From Eutreptiella sp. 'Long Island Sound 2002' (lineage: Eukaryota; Euglenozoa; Euglenophyceae; Eutreptiales; Eutreptiaceae), in contig OZ038381.1 of assembly GCA_964036045.1 (NCBI GenBank), forward strand, positions 102,987,367 to 103,051,366: 64,000 bases of DNA, written 5' to 3'. Shown here piece after piece: positions 1 through 12,128 of this stretch; position 1 is the stretch's first letter, and each line of letters starts with the position of its first letter. The translations under genes were made by a program, and so were the position numbers. The notes under the pieces were generated by a model, which saw only the letters and a program-made list of their open reading frames with translations, did not search any database and was not told the origin of the DNA.

Positions 1-2053
1 AGATGGGATGCGGGAAGGCGGACGCGGGGGGTCCGCGGAGGTGGAGGAGGGTGAGGAGGAGATGTGACCGACACGAGGAGAGGAGGAGGGGAGCGGAGAG
101 GTGCAGGTGCGCAGGGGAGGGCAGGGACACGGCTGAAAGTGGAGGGGGATATGGTGATGGCGGACGCGGACGAGAACCCCAAGCGGAGAGCACAGGACCA
201 GCGGCGGGGGAGAGGGGAGATGGGGTGGCGGAGTACGGGGGCGCAGGCGAGTGCGGAGGAAGCAACCGGGCAGTGGGAGGCGAGACATATCGTGGGTACG
301 GCGAGCAGTGTGGGGCAGAACGGAAAGCAGACGGGAAGCAGTATCGGAATGTGGTACAGTGACAGAGCAGAGCGCAAGGTCGTGACTGGCGAGAACGGCC
401 GGCCAATGCGTGGAGCAGCGCTGTGCCCTTCGGGTGCAGCACGGTGCCAGGGCTCTGACTTGCAGGAGAGGCGAACGGGCAGACGCATCCAATATTCCGA
501 CACGTTGGTGCCAGGGTCTTGGCTGATGGTGTGATTGGAGAGATTGCTGGGATGGGCAGGTGGCAGTGCAGGTGTACTCGAATCCGGTGCAGTGGAGCCA
601 GGTCTCGGTGGCGCCCCTGTGGACTGGCAGCCAGAGTGTGCGGGCTATCTGCCGACTTGGTACATGGCGGCAAAGCTCTCTGCATGACAGGATGGTGCTG
701 CATTGAAAACATTGGACTTACGTGCGCCCTGCTCTGAATGGTTGACCACACCAGGCCTTGGTGGCCACCGGCGCCATGGGACACCTGCAACGTGCAACAG
801 AGTGCGAACCTTTGTCTATGCGGCTGGGCTCCACAGTGCAAATGCAGCGACAGGAATTCGACAAGCGTCTCCCTGACGTTCTCCCTGCTTTCCTTCGGCA
901 CATGCGGTGTCTCATGGTGCGTAGGAAACCAACGGCCATGCCAGACCTCGGGCAGGGCCACAGTCCAGTCCGCAGATACACCCCCCTCCCCCACACAGGG
1001 CCCCAGGCAACCGGAATGGGGTGAGAGGCGGGGATCGAGGGAGCACTAGGGTGGGGGAGACCCCAGGGGAAAGGGTAGGGGCGAGGGGGAGCGGCCGGGG
1101 AAGAGCACGCGGGTGGCACAGACGAGTGACAGTGCGGCACAGACAGGGAGGGCAGACGTACAGGCAGGGGCGACAGCGAGAAGGAGAATTGGAGGGGAGA
1201 CAGGCGAGAGAGGGGGCGCAGGGCAGCGGGACAGGGGTAGCACGGAGAAGAGCAGGGGGCACACGCAGGGCGCGCGGGAGAAGCGGGGAGCGCGAACACG
1301 GAAAAAAACAACAACAGCAGGACAGGCGGACACACAGGAAGGGGAAATAGAGGAGGCAGGGCGCGGGAAGTGGGGGGAACAGGGGGCCAACAGAGGCGCA
1401 AAGGAACACAATGTCTCTCACAGAGAAGCACCATGCCGATGACCCGCATAGAGCCGTACCGGCCGCCCCGCCTGACAATCAGGGAACTGATGGAGGGGCG
1501 ACCGGCGGGAGAGGACGGCAGGGGAATCCCCCCGAAGGGGTGTCTGGGGAGGCCGCCCAGGTCGGCTTACAGGTCGGAAGACGGGGCAGAAGCCCAGAGG
1601 CGCGTGAGGACGCGCGAGATACAACCATGGCACGGGGACGACCAGCAGTGAGCACACGGAGCGGGAGAACAACACTAAGAGGGCGGGCAGGAGACAGAGG
1701 GGAGGGGAGGGTAGAGAGGAGAGAGAGGAGATACATGTACACCAACGCTGGCTAAAATGCTGGGTCGCCTGGCATGGCGGGGGACCGCCAAGGGCCGCGC
1801 CACAGGATGGCGGGGGGACTGGACGAGAGCATCGATCGGAAGCGAGACAGATGGCGATGCAGTGTCGTTGTGCGTGCATGCAGGGAGGAGGAAACCACGT
1901 GGAAAAAAGCGCGGCAAAAAAAAACGCGGACAACACCCCGCAGCACCACAAGAAGACGGGACAGAAAAGGACGAGTGGCTAGGGCCACGCGACGGCCCCA
2001 GGGGACTAGGACAGGATGGGGAGCGGCACAGGCCTGAGGGGCGGGGGCGGGAG
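1..2053. other. Purine-rich region, no gene recognised
   Basis: The + strand is strongly enriched in G and A over long runs, for example 1,020-1,400 and 1,660-2,050. Frames stay open on both strands, but their products are low-complexity: Arg/Gly/Glu-rich on + and Pro/Ser/Leu-rich on -. That is what purine skew alone produces. The least compositional stretch is + 758-1,024, which contains MQRQEFDKRLPDVLPAFL; I match it to no family. Because the downstream block (2,711-3,340) looks like the 3' end of a retroelement on the same strand, this may be that element's decayed upstream part (inference). Confidence 0.4.
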
Positions 2054-2600
2054 GGGAGCGACCCGTGCTAGGCGCACAAAACGGTCCTGGATGGATGAGG
2101 ATCCAGTGGGCCCGAGCCACAGGGTTGCTGGCGGCCCGGTTGGGTATAAACACGGGATGAGGGATGGGATGGGGCCGCACAACAACCCAGGGGATGAGGC
2201 CGGGGCCGCGGCACAGGGGAAGAGGACGGGAAGGGAGCGACCCGTGCTAAGCGCACGAAACGGTCCCTTGATGCATGAGGATCCAGTGGGCCCGCGCCAC
2301 AGGGTTGCTGGCGGCCCGGTGGGGTATAAACACGGGATGAGGGATGGGATGGGGCCGCACGACAGCCCAGGGGATCAGGCCGGGGCCGCGGAACAGGGAA
2401 AAGGGACGGGGGCGGGAAGGGAGCGACCCGTGCTAAGCGCACGAAGCGGTCCCCGGAAGGAAGAAGCTCCAGTGGGCGCGCGCCACAGAGTGGCAGGCGA
2501 CCCAGTGGGGTATAAACACGGGATGAAGGGACAAGGGGACGGGGCGGGGGAGGGCGTGTGGCTAGAGCCACACAACGGCCCGACGGGGTAGGGAGTCCAT
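2054..2600. repeat. Tandem repeat, about 180-bp unit, 3 copies
   Basis: The anchor GGGAGCGACCCGTGCTA starts at 2,054, 2,233 and 2,419, giving units of 179 and 186 bp. The third copy diverges after about 2,540. Each unit contains GGGTATAAACACGGGATGA, so TATAAA recurs at 2,145, 2,325 and 2,511. A degenerate partial unit seems to precede at about 1,965. The frame is open through the array (2,016-2,591, + strand) with repeated VGYKHGM, but nothing suggests a real protein. Confidence 0.85.
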
Positions 2601-2710
2601 GGGACGCTGGGAACGGGCCAGTGCCGGGATGAGGCAAAGGGGAATGGGACATGGGATGGGCAGGGAGGCCGAAAGCGCCAAGCAACAGCTCCATGGGATT
2701 CAGAAACCAG

Positions 2711-3340
2711 GCGCCATGGAGTGGTGAACCATGGGCCAACCATGGGGAACCTGACGACGGGAAGTCGGGAAAATGCCCTGAACTCCGGGACGGCCATGAG
2801 GTATCCGCAGGGGTGAGGGTTCACCTGGAGATCCCCGGGTCATTGGCCTGAGTACACGTAGGTTCACGCGTGAGCGGGACCAGGGGGAACGTGGAAAGGG
2901 TCGCCCCCTGGCCTCAGGCCGTGGATGTACGACAACCAAGTGCATCCGGGAGCCGAGTGCGTACTCCAACCCGTGAGGGATGGGGAGTGGTTGAATGTGG
3001 TTGACAGAGAGAAATGCTCCGCTGTCGGCGAGGGCTATCCGCAGGAGGCCCGCCTGCAGGCGCCAAATAGGCTGTGCTAGGGGGGGAAGGCTGGGGGATC
3101 CTTCAAAGGGTGACCGGAAGGAGCTGAAACCGTGAGGGCAGCGACTGAAGGGAGCCTACCGCAGGTCATGCCCCAAGGGAACCTGGTTGAAGTTCTCGGC
3201 CGTGAGTTGAGACAGGGGTCGCCAGGGGAACTGATGATGGAGAGCACTCCTTCCTGCCAGAGGCGGCCACCATGTAAAACAAAGAAGGAGAAGTCAGATG
3301 AGGCTGCGGACGCGGCCGCCCTTACTTACTTACTTACTTG
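2711..3340 (+). repeat. Dispersed repeat copy 1 with (CTTA)n tail; probable 3' end of a non-LTR element
   Basis: It is nearly colinear with 6,082-6,706, starting at CGCCATGGAGTGG and ending in a tetranucleotide run CTTACTTACTTACTTACTTG (3,321-3,340). Both copies stop in the same kind of CTTA tail and then continue into unrelated sequence. That is the pattern of 5'-truncated non-LTR retrotransposon insertions with a simple-repeat tail. No reverse transcriptase is visible upstream, so the family cannot be named. The copies differ by many scattered substitutions, so neither is recent. Confidence 0.7.
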
Positions 3341-6081
3341 TATCATGTTGCTGAAGTGGATGCGAATCGGAAGCTGGGGCAACTCCAGTGGACGATAGAA
3401 GGCCCGGAATCATGATCTGGCTAAACCCTGGTTTGGTGCCTCTGCCCACACCAGCAGAGAGATTGGTACACGTTAATGGGCGCATTTGCTTCGGTTGCCA
3501 CGCCTAGTGTATGGGGGATGTCAAGTCCCTAAAAGCTGGAGAAGCCCTAGTGGAAGAGGAGTTGAAGTGGAAGTGGCTCAGGTAGTTGCACCGGGCGGGA
3601 AGAAAGTAAGTTGGTCGTTGCTCCGCCATGAATGTCATCTACTTCCATTCTCTCTCCTTTGCTTGCCTTGCGTGTGCATCATGGTAAATCAATCTTTGGG
3701 GATGGTGTGTGTGGAACATGTTGTGTGCACTTGCAGTGGGTGAACATGTTAAAGGTGGAGAATTGCACCTATGCCCTGGTTGCCAACCTCTTGTATGGCC
3801 GTCTTAGTTCCTTGACCTTCAATGAATTCATATCATTGGTTCAACACGGTTGGTGGTCCACTATCCCTCCTTTGTCAACTTGCAGTATGGCATGAAGATA
3901 GCTCATTTGATTTGGCAATTGGGTGTAGGGATAATCCTCAATCAATGTCGGAGATTCTGACTTCAAGTGCACGCATGCCCCCGTGGGTCATGGCTAGGCG
4001 AAAGTCTCTCTCCATATGTATCCATCCATGGGTCATGGCTAGGCTATGCGCTGAGGATTGGGTTTTGGTGAGGTTATCTCTCTTCGGCCATTGATTGGTT
4101 GGGTTCTCTCTCCTAGGGCAGCGACTGGTGAGGGTCTCCCTCTCAGGACATGGACTGGGGCGGGACCATCTCTCCTTGAGGCGGACCTATCTCTCTTTTG
4201 GATAGGACAATCTCACCATGGATGTGCTCTCATTGGACCTGAGTTATCTGTCCATGTGCACTCCGCTGCAGGCAGGGTCTAGGTCTCTTCATGTGACCCG
4301 GGGCATCTTCTTACCCAAGCACTCCTGCCCAATCTCTCTCTCAGTAGGATGCATTGAATTGGTTCGGTATCACACGAACATGCAATTAGGCAATATTGGT
4401 TTCACATGTCCATGTGGATTATTTCTAATGCAATTGATGATTTCTGTTTGCTAATGCCCTCGGTTCCCCAGCAATTAGGCACCAGGCGATGGGACTGAGG
4501 GGCATGTCCAAGCATGTGAGGGCATGCAGCATATGCTGTGTGTTGGCTGTGCACTTTATTTATGCCTTTGGTTTGGAATACTCTAACCGCAGGAGCCCAG
4601 CAATTGATATGTTGCATACACTAAACAGGTGAGGTTTGGTGGGCTGGTCCCTCTTGTTGTCTTCCCTGTGACCAGCAAGTAAACCCGCCAAGTTTATTCA
4701 CTTGCTGGCCGTTGTGTGTGTGATTGCCGAATGTTAGGCAGCCGGCGTCGGGTGTGATGGACCGAGGCATTGCCAGCATGATGATATATGTGATGTGCCA
4801 CACATGCCAGGTGTCAGGTAATGCCGTGATGTCACTCCCCTGATTGATATTTGGTGATCCTCATTGGAAGCTATTTACATGTAATCATTGGTGATTCATG
4901 GGTGTGGACAAGTCATGTATGTGGCCATGCCCCACTTGGTGTTCATGGACGCCATGGTGTCATGGTTGATCCATGGACGGAACATTTTTCATATTTCTCA
5001 ATTCGAGTTTTGCCGTCTTGTAGGCAAGGGTGAGGATGGGCCATGTGGGGCCACGCTCATGTTGAATCTGCTGATGCCATTCTGTTCTGTCCCATTGCTT
5101 TGTGTTTTGTCATGTACCATATGATGTCATTGTGTCATGCATAATCCAATGAGTCAATGTCATTTTCTTAATGTGTGAAACCGAGGTTGTGCTAGCATGG
5201 CGTCATGTGTCCGTAAAAGAACGTTCATAAGTTCACATGTTCATGGTATAAAAGAGCAATTCACAGAGTAGGGATGCAACATCGTCTTCAATAATCCCAT
5301 ATCTTATTCCAGGGCTTCACTTCTACCTTTGATTTCTCCACCCCTTTGCCCAACATTGTCTTATTTGTTCCCCTCTCCGTGACCATGTCCATGTATTGAT
5401 GAGGTTACACTGAATTCAATTTGATGATCGTTCACTTGGATTCACTGGTCAAGTTCATTCGATTTTATAGATCAAGTGTTCCAATTCTATTGCAAGGGCT
5501 GCCAAGGGTGTATACACGGGATTTGTTTGGATTTCTGCAGTTTATAAAACATGGAGGCATTGGTGAGGTCAAGGATGATGGGAATCACGGGGAAGAGGGG
5601 TGAAAAATCTGGTATAGGCGGTAGAACTCGCACTATGGCAGGGGCTAGTCTTACAGACCTTCTTTATAAGTTTTCATTGCACACCCAGCAACAACCCTAC
5701 AAATCAGTGCAGCAATTTGTACCACGTGGAAAAGTTTTTGTATCAAGACTAGCCACGTGTAGGGGGGTTTTGGGGGGGGGGGTGCTGGATTGGTTATGAT
5801 AGAAATAAACCTCATTCAGATACACTACACCTTACGGCTGCGCTTCTGCGCAGCCATTGTTCCGGTCCGCCCTCCATGAGGTGCTACAGGGCCGCGCGGC
5901 CTTTGATTGCGGCTGTCATAGAGAGTTCGGTAGTGGGGAAGCTACAAAAGGGCCAAATGAACCTATTTGAACCAATCGTACTGGCTTGAGCCACCTTCTG
6001 AAACGATTTGTATGCTGGATTGCCTTTTGAAAGAAATTCTAAGGAGTATTTTAGCCGGTTTTTGGTCGAATCAATGAAAAT
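3341..6081. other. Unique intergenic DNA, no gene recognised
   Basis: GC is lower than in the flanks and no frame encodes a recognisable domain. Region 3,980-4,220 has degenerate short repeats built around GGTCATGGCTAGGC and TCTCTC. A TATAAAAG box lies at 5,247-5,254, preceded by mixed promoter-like sequence; it could belong to an old LTR or a host promoter, but no transcript unit is evident. A run of 11 G lies at 5,772-5,782. Confidence 0.5.
5247..5254 (+). promoter_or_regulatory. Possible TATA box
   Basis: TATAAAAG lies in an otherwise AT-moderate region. No open frame of note starts within several hundred bases downstream, so this is a motif match only. Confidence 0.2.
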
Positions 6082-6706
6082 CGCCATGGAGTGGTAACCA
6101 TGGGCCAACCTTGGGGAGCCTGGCCACGGGAAGTCGGAGAAAAGCCCCGAACCGCAGGACGGCCGTGAGGTGTCCACAGGGGTGAGGGTTGACCCTGAGG
6201 CCCCCGGGTCAATGGCCTGAGTACACGTAGGTTCACGCGTGAGCGGGACCTGGGGGAATGTGCAAAGGGTCGTCCCCTAGGCTCCAGCCGCGGATGAACG
6301 ACCACCAAGTGCATCCGGGAGCCGAGTGGATACTCCAGCCCGTGAGGGATGGGGGGTGGTGGAATATGGTTGAGAGCAAAGCTGCGCTGTCAGCGACGGA
6401 TATCCACAGGAAACCCGCCTGCAGGCACCCAGAAGGCTGTGCTAGGGGGGTAAGGCCGGAGGATCCTTCGACGGGTGACCGGAAGGAGCTGAGACCGTGA
6501 GGGCAGCGACTGAAGGACACCTACTGCCGGTCATGCCCCAAGAGAACCTGGTTGAAGTTCTCGGCCGTGGGGCGAGACAGCGGTCGCCAGGGGAACTGAT
6601 GGTGGAGAGCTCTCCTTCTCGCCAGAGGCGGCCACCATGTCAAACAAAAAAGGGGATGTCAGATGAGGCCGCCGACGCGGCCGCCCTTACTTACTCACTT
6701 ACTCAT
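6082..6706 (+). repeat. Dispersed repeat copy 2 with (CTTA)n tail
   Basis: This is the second copy of the 2,711-3,340 repeat. It shares the sequence from CGCCATGGAGTGG through the CTTACTTACTCACTTACTCA tail (6,685-6,704). The flank upstream of 6,082 is unrelated to the flank of copy 1, consistent with 5' truncation on insertion. Internal landmarks conserved in both include TACACGTAGGTTCACGCGTG and GGCGGCCACCATGT. Confidence 0.7.
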
Positions 6707-9519
6707 TGAAACCCCCGAGATCCGCCATAGATGACAAGGATTTTTGGGACGAACAAAATTTCATTTCAGCGAGGATCACGTTCAAGTATTTAGATTTATG
6801 GCCACTAAGGGGCAAAAGCTGGGATGCATCCTTAGCAAAAACTGGGTTCGTAGCACAGTGTGCCCTCCAACCTCAATGCAGTGCACTTGCACAATGGTGT
6901 TAGAAGGGAGTGTGTGGTACGATCTGGTGACACTTTTTGGAGACAACCGAAGTAGATTCAACACCCTTAGGGACAGTTGCAAGTCAGGCAAGGAACAATC
7001 CTGCCCTTCAACAAAATCAAAACCAAGCTGAGACCACATGTTATCAGGTTGTCTGCATGTCATGATTCGTCATCATCACCGGTAAAGATTTCGGAGTGTG
7101 TGTCATGCTACGCCGCCCATTGTTGTATTTCTAGGTTGCTTAAGCTCTCAAATGCCTGAAAGAAGGAAGTGTAAGGTAAACTGACCGATAAGTATACCAG
7201 TCACCAATTTCTATACGACGACACATAAAAGGAAAAGGGTCACACGAAAAAGTAATTTGATGAGTACCTGTATATCTTGGGACCATGAACTAATGATTAG
7301 ACTTCTGCTCTATGACTGGGTAAGCATGTTGCTACCCTTTAGGGGCCCAGGTGTGCCTTGATGATGTTGCAACTGCCCATTTTGATGATTTTTCAGAAGG
7401 AAATCTTTCTGAAATTTTTTCTAAGAATTTCGAAAAACGTGTAGCATGGCCCATGCATCGCTATTGGTCATTGTTCTACTGTCTACATCCTTTTCTTTAA
7501 CGTGTTGTCCGTGTGCAAAAAACGTTTTCTACGTTATGTACTGCCAAGAAAATTTTCAACCACCAAAGGTTTGAAAATAGAAAAGGTTTTTTTCTTTGTT
7601 TATTTCCATGAAGAGGTTACACATGCACAAGACACTATCCCTCAAGTATGGCACATAAAGTTCTACTGACTTGTTTTGTCGCTGACTTATCTCAGGACCC
7701 GTGTTCATGTGTTGAGGAACACAATATCAGAGAGCACTGTCATATGTCACATACAAATCAAACTTAAAAGAGCAGGCACGAGCAAAACTCATCAGTGGTA
7801 CACTGAAACCATTTCATGCAACGTAGAGAAGAAAAGCTTTTGTGTATCTCACATTTTCCAATGAGGCCTTCGGCTTGCTCACGTTTGTCCTACTCCTATA
7901 ACCGCTCATGGCGCTACGTGCTTGTATGTACATGTACATGAGTACCACGATGTCAGTTGGTATGTGCTGAAAACGTGGCACGACAAGTGAGGGGGCAAAG
8001 GAGAAAGCAGCAAAGCTGTGTTAGCACACAGACTTTAACAACAAATAGAGCGAGCATCTGTTCTCAAGCCAGAGTGCACGTAAAGCAAGGGGCTGGAGTG
8101 CTCTGGATTCACCAAGTAATGAAAGACAAATGACATTGGCACTGCAGATTGCAGTTGAGGCATCCAGACATACGGAGGGTAGGGAAGGAGATTGGGGGTG
8201 GGACAGGCCTCGAGCCGGGTCACGGTCACAAAGATTCTATGGGGTGAAGCGAGAGTACCGACCACGTCTCCAGCCAGAGGTGAGGTATCATTTCATGTAG
8301 AAGTTGTGCATACATGCAAGAGCATTATGTTGTACATTGGAACAGTGCGTCGAATACCCGGCAGATCTTAGCCATAAGATTACAGCACTCCTCTTGGAAG
8401 AGCGCTTTGCATGCAATGGTTCACGGTGAGCAGAGCTTTGGAATCATCTGTTGGGAGGTACACTCGAATCGATCCTATTTTTTCAGGCGCATGGAGACTT
8501 TTGCAGTGCTTGGCTGGACATACCGGACTGCGTCTAGGCTCGGTATCACCATACATTCAACCCATACACTTCTTGAAACATACGTCGAAGCCCCCCGAGA
8601 GTGATACTCCCATACATGACGCCTACAACATTGTCAATCTCCCTGAATGGGGGGATGAATAGGGTGTACTTGGGCAGGCGTTGTGACATTCTGCCGGCTA
8701 GGGAACTTGAGGACGTGTTCGAGGACCATTCACATACCATACAGAGGAGGTGAGCAGCTTGCGCTGAACACAAACCGCCTATGGCGACCCGTGCTGTTGC
8801 TTAGCCACGCTGCTGCCAATGGCAAAAACGGCATTGCAAAAAACATGAAAATTCATATGGGCTAAGATATCTGTCATGCTCAAAATGTAAATATTGACTG
8901 TGTAACCACCTCCCAAGCGGTTCAGTTCTTGGTAACCACAATGAATGCTGAAGAGGGGGCTGTTGGACCCAGCTCTGAGCTTGCTAGGCCCGTGTGGTTT
9001 TGGAGGAGCGATGGCGTCCGCAAAGGCACGGGCGATTTGCGAGATGGCCTCAATCACGCCATCACTACAGAGGCGAGGAAACATTTCCAAGATGTCTAGT
9101 TCAAATAGGCAGGCTACTTGCAGCGCACAGGTCCTCATGGATATAGGCAAGCCTTGGCTGAGTCGAGCCTGTTGACATATACAGGCACGTAGCGCACATG
9201 CGGGATGGCCCTGGTGTCCAGCATGTGGCTGGCTGCGTTGATGAATATGGTGAGACAGCGACTACTGATGCGAGTAAAAAAATGTATATATGCATACCTA
9301 AGCTTTAGCTGTTTTAGAGATGCCTAGAGGCATACCACATTTTTATCTTAGTACTGACGTAACCAAAAAAGGGTGACAAAGCATTTTCACGTATTAAACC
9401 AGGCGCTAAACTGAGGATGTTGTGTGGACCCCTGACCCCCCAACTGATTGGACCTAAACACCATTTTCTGGACTGACTGAGGCGCTGACATTGATTCAGA
9501 GCCTTTATATTTTTCTGTA
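6707..9519. other. Unique intergenic DNA
   Basis: Mostly non-coding sequence of intermediate GC. There are no recognisable domains, RNA genes or long repeats. The minus strand at 8,035-9,295 shows short coding-like segments, listed separately. Confidence 0.45.
8035..9295 (-). pseudogene. Possible exons or gene relic, minus strand, unidentified
   Basis: Several short minus-strand open segments have a non-biased, protein-like composition: about 9,101-9,295, 8,779-9,150, 8,546-8,773 and 8,035-8,265. The second contains LDILEMFPRLCSDGVIEAIS and the third ends GGLRRMFQEVYGLNVW. They could be exons separated by short introns or one frame-broken pseudogene. I do not recognise the family and saw no convincing splice-site set. 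Confidence is low. Confidence 0.2.
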
Positions 9520-9869
9520 TTTTCTCATGAATGCTTACCTATCCTACTCGTCTGCACCCTAGGGGGCTGGGGTACCTCTTTTTGAGAGGTCTTGGGTTCA
9601 TTTCCCACTCAGCGTAGCTGGGTACGAAGGTCCCATGTGAAACGGCAGTGTCCTCAGCGCCAAAGACCATGCCACATCAGCACCTATGGAACCCAAAACA
9701 TCTCTAGATGGCACTAGAAAACCGAGAGTGCCCATCTGGGCAGTTTTTCCATGATTGTAGGATATTTTGTAACTATCTTTTCTGAAGATAGTTACTATTG
9801 TGAGTTCCTTTGTGTAGATACATTGTCTTTATTTTCTCCATTGACTGCAGCCCTTCATGTTGTGGATTT
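9520..9869 (+). repeat. Direct repeat flanking the Ty3-like element, left copy (LTR or tRNA-headed SINE)
   Basis: About 350 bp repeated at 20,863-21,223, running from TTTTCTCATGAA to CATGTTGTGGATTT. It contains the perfect hairpin ACCTCTTTTTGAGAGGT (9,574-9,590) followed by a T-arm-like TTGGGTTCATTTCCCA. The position 280 bp upstream of the gag start fits a 5' LTR. Two points do not fit: the matched block does not begin TG and end CA, and no primer-binding site starting TGG sits directly after the repeat. A tRNA-derived SINE is the alternative. The right copy preserves box B better. Confidence 0.65.
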
Positions 9870-10149
9870 AATCCTGAATTTCCTCCTATTGCACTGTGGG
9901 TATGTGGGAGCTTTGGTCTATCATTTCCTTTTACCAACACATTGCAATTTGGCAAACCTGAGTTACATCAAGAAGCAGCAGGAGCAAGCAGGGGCACAAA
10001 TGAAAACAATATCATCAAGAGCATCAACAGTGAAAGCCTTTTCAAACTTTCTGGTAGCAGAGATTTCAGTCTTTGCGTACCTGCAATACCGTGCAGTACA
10101 ACCAGTACGCGGAGACTGACTACACTCTTGAAGGGCGGAAGAATACAAC

Positions 10150-11526
10150 ATGGACACCAAGGACACTACCGTGAAGACAGCGCCCTCAGGAGCACCAGCA
10201 AAGCACGCACCGAGGCCCAGACCTGGTGAACCTGAACATGAGGAGTCTGTACCTTCAGTGCCCTTAAATGGGCTTGAGGATGATTCGCTTGGAGCTGCCT
10301 TCAGCGGACTATCCGTTGGAACATCTGAAGGCAAGCAGAAGGAGAAGGGAGGAGTGGATGTGGCAGCCGACAGGGAAGACCCTGGAGGTCAACAAGATCG
10401 ATTTGATGAAATACCCTTCGATAATAAACCTTCTGAGAGCGCACCAAGCGCCTCTGAACACCCTGCAGCACCCTCTCCAACTACCACTAGACACCAAGCC
10501 ACACATCCAGCAACATCCTCAGCCACAACCACTCCACCCATGGCTGAGGATCTAGGCTTTACTGGTATGCCTTACTCCACCTATGGTGTGGTTCCAGTCG
10601 CACCTATGGCGACTGCAGTCAGCGAAACAGTGGCATCCAGCTCCATGTACACCGGTATTCAGGAGCCCATGCCACACCGCTACGCTGGGGACTTCTACAG
10701 GCCCCCTACTAATGTGGGCCCAACCTTTATTCCTGGCTTTGCAGCGCCACAGCCTGGCTGTGCCATGCCAGCACCTCGCTTCACCTTCCTGAGTGGCCTT
10801 CGAGGCCCTGAGTCATGTAGGGGAAGAGGCAGGGGACCAGGAAGATGCTCTAACAAATCCCTGACGTGCTCGGAGATCAAGAAAGCTCTCCCTGGCGCTA
10901 CTGGTGAGCTAGTTGCCAACTTGACGCAGGAAATCAGGGACAAACTGAAGCCCCTGATACCACCTGATGGGTCACCTATGACCATCGGTGCCTCCCCTCA
11001 CCGAGTGCAGGCCAGCCACTGGTGGCGGGACTGACTCACACTGTGGGTGGTGTGAGAAGTCGATGTATGCCGACCTCTGCAGCCGTACCAAGGAATCCCT
11101 TAGTGCCAAGAAGTGCGCAAGCGCCCTATAGCCATGTGGGGAACTCCACCCGAGCTGAGCTGGATCAGTTGGGACTGACAGCCTTAAGGGCAATGGTTGA
11201 TGTAGAGCCCTATCGCTCCAGTGACTTGGGCAGTGACCCTTCGGATGATGACCCGCCATCTCTAACGTCTGCTTCATCCTCTGAAGATGATGATCCTGAG
11301 GACCTCGAGAACCCGAGTGACAGAAAGTAGACCTCTAAGATTGTGGTCACCTGCCCAGAGTTCACTGGTAAGGACCTCAACGAGCTCGCGGAACGTTTGG
11401 CCGGTTCCTGAGGATGACCGGCCAGACCCACGCTACTGGGCTGGTGGATTGTGATCTACTGTTGCAGTGCTGCAAGACGAAGTACCTGGACAAGTAGGTC
11501 AAGAAGAGTGTCCCTAAGCACCTAGG
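10150..11526 (+). pseudogene. gag, 5' part (Ty3/gypsy-type), interrupted
   Basis: The ATG at 10,150 opens 294 codons. The N-terminal half is disordered and Pro/Ser/Thr/Ala-rich; residues ~225-235 are an RGRGRGPGR basic patch; and LTCSEIKKALPGATGELVANL follows. A frameshift near 11,030 moves the reading to another frame that carries an acidic SSSEDDDPEDLE stretch. A stop (11,328-11,330) and another shift follow before the capsid-like VTCPEFTGKDLNELAERF. Coding sequence ends at the DNA transposon junction and resumes after 14,509. The call as gag rests on position, composition and the following pol, not on a diagnostic motif. Confidence 0.6.
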
Positions 11527-11760
11527 CTTTTAGGGCAGGAATTTCCCCCAAAATGGTCCCCAAATGCCGAAAGAGCCATCTATTGGCCTCATACACCTTG
11601 ATGCAATTGGTATGGTGTAACCATGGTAATTTTAACCGACGACATACGTATACACTGTGTTGTCCGCATGTCGCACTCCAGGATTATAAGATAGACCCCA
11701 TGACACACTTTGTGACACGCAAAATACGCTTCACAAGGTGTGTCACACCTATTCTTCAAA
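11527..11760 (+). repeat. Left terminal inverted repeat of the DNA transposon
   Basis: It matches the reverse complement of about 14,270-14,503. Shared blocks include TATTGGCCTCATACACCTTG and ATACACTGTGTTGTCCGCAT. Similarity is high for the first ~170 bp and weaker towards the interior, where a palindromic module (11,701-11,746) takes over. Confidence 0.85.
11701..11746. repeat. Subterminal palindrome module 1
   Basis: TGACACACTTTGTGA and TCACAAGGTGTGTCA are arms around a short ACGC-containing centre. This is a near-perfect inverted repeat just inside the left TIR. The same module recurs at 11,881, 14,094 and 14,287, so it is a plausible transposase-binding or hairpin-forming site (inference). 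Confidence 0.7.
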
Positions 11761-11880
11761 CCACTTGAAACTGACGCGGATAAAAGGCAAATGCATTCGG
11801 TGCCAAGTGTCCTGAATGGTTTGAAATATGCTTTTGCTTTTCAACAGGGTTGTTTTTGCTGTTTTGTTCCATGGACTGTT

Positions 11881-11927
11881 TGTGACACGCTTTGGGACAC
11901 AAATATGCGTGTCTCAGAGCGTGTCGC
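11881..11927. repeat. Subterminal palindrome module 2
   Basis: TGTGACACGCTTTGGGACAC followed by ATATGCGTGTCTCAGAGCGT. It has the same arm-centre-arm plan as module 1 with more mismatches. Confidence 0.55.
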
Positions 11928-12128
11928 TGGCTATCCCTCCTTTTGTACCTCTGCAGAGGCCTTTTGAACTTTTTTGCGACACCATTTCCTCTTTGAAACA
12001 ACAATGAAGCACATTTGTCAAAGAGGGAGGCCTCAGATACACCCACAGCCCCAGATAGCACAGCAACAGCAAATTGACACAGAGCACCGTGAGTAATCTG
12101 CCATGTGTCAAAGTCTACAGTCTGACTA

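Noticed and set aside
718-1478. Minus-strand Pro/Ser/Leu-rich proteins of up to 243 codons
   Set aside because: They are the complement of purine-rich DNA, with no domain and several overlapping alternatives.
5762-5782. Telomere-like or regulatory G-quadruplex
   Set aside because: It is one G6-T4-G11 stretch with no repetition or context; treated as a simple G-run.
9528-9857. TG...CA LTR boundaries for the first Ty3 element
   Set aside because: Identity between the two repeats extends 8 bp left and 12 bp right of these dinucleotides, so they are not the true ends.
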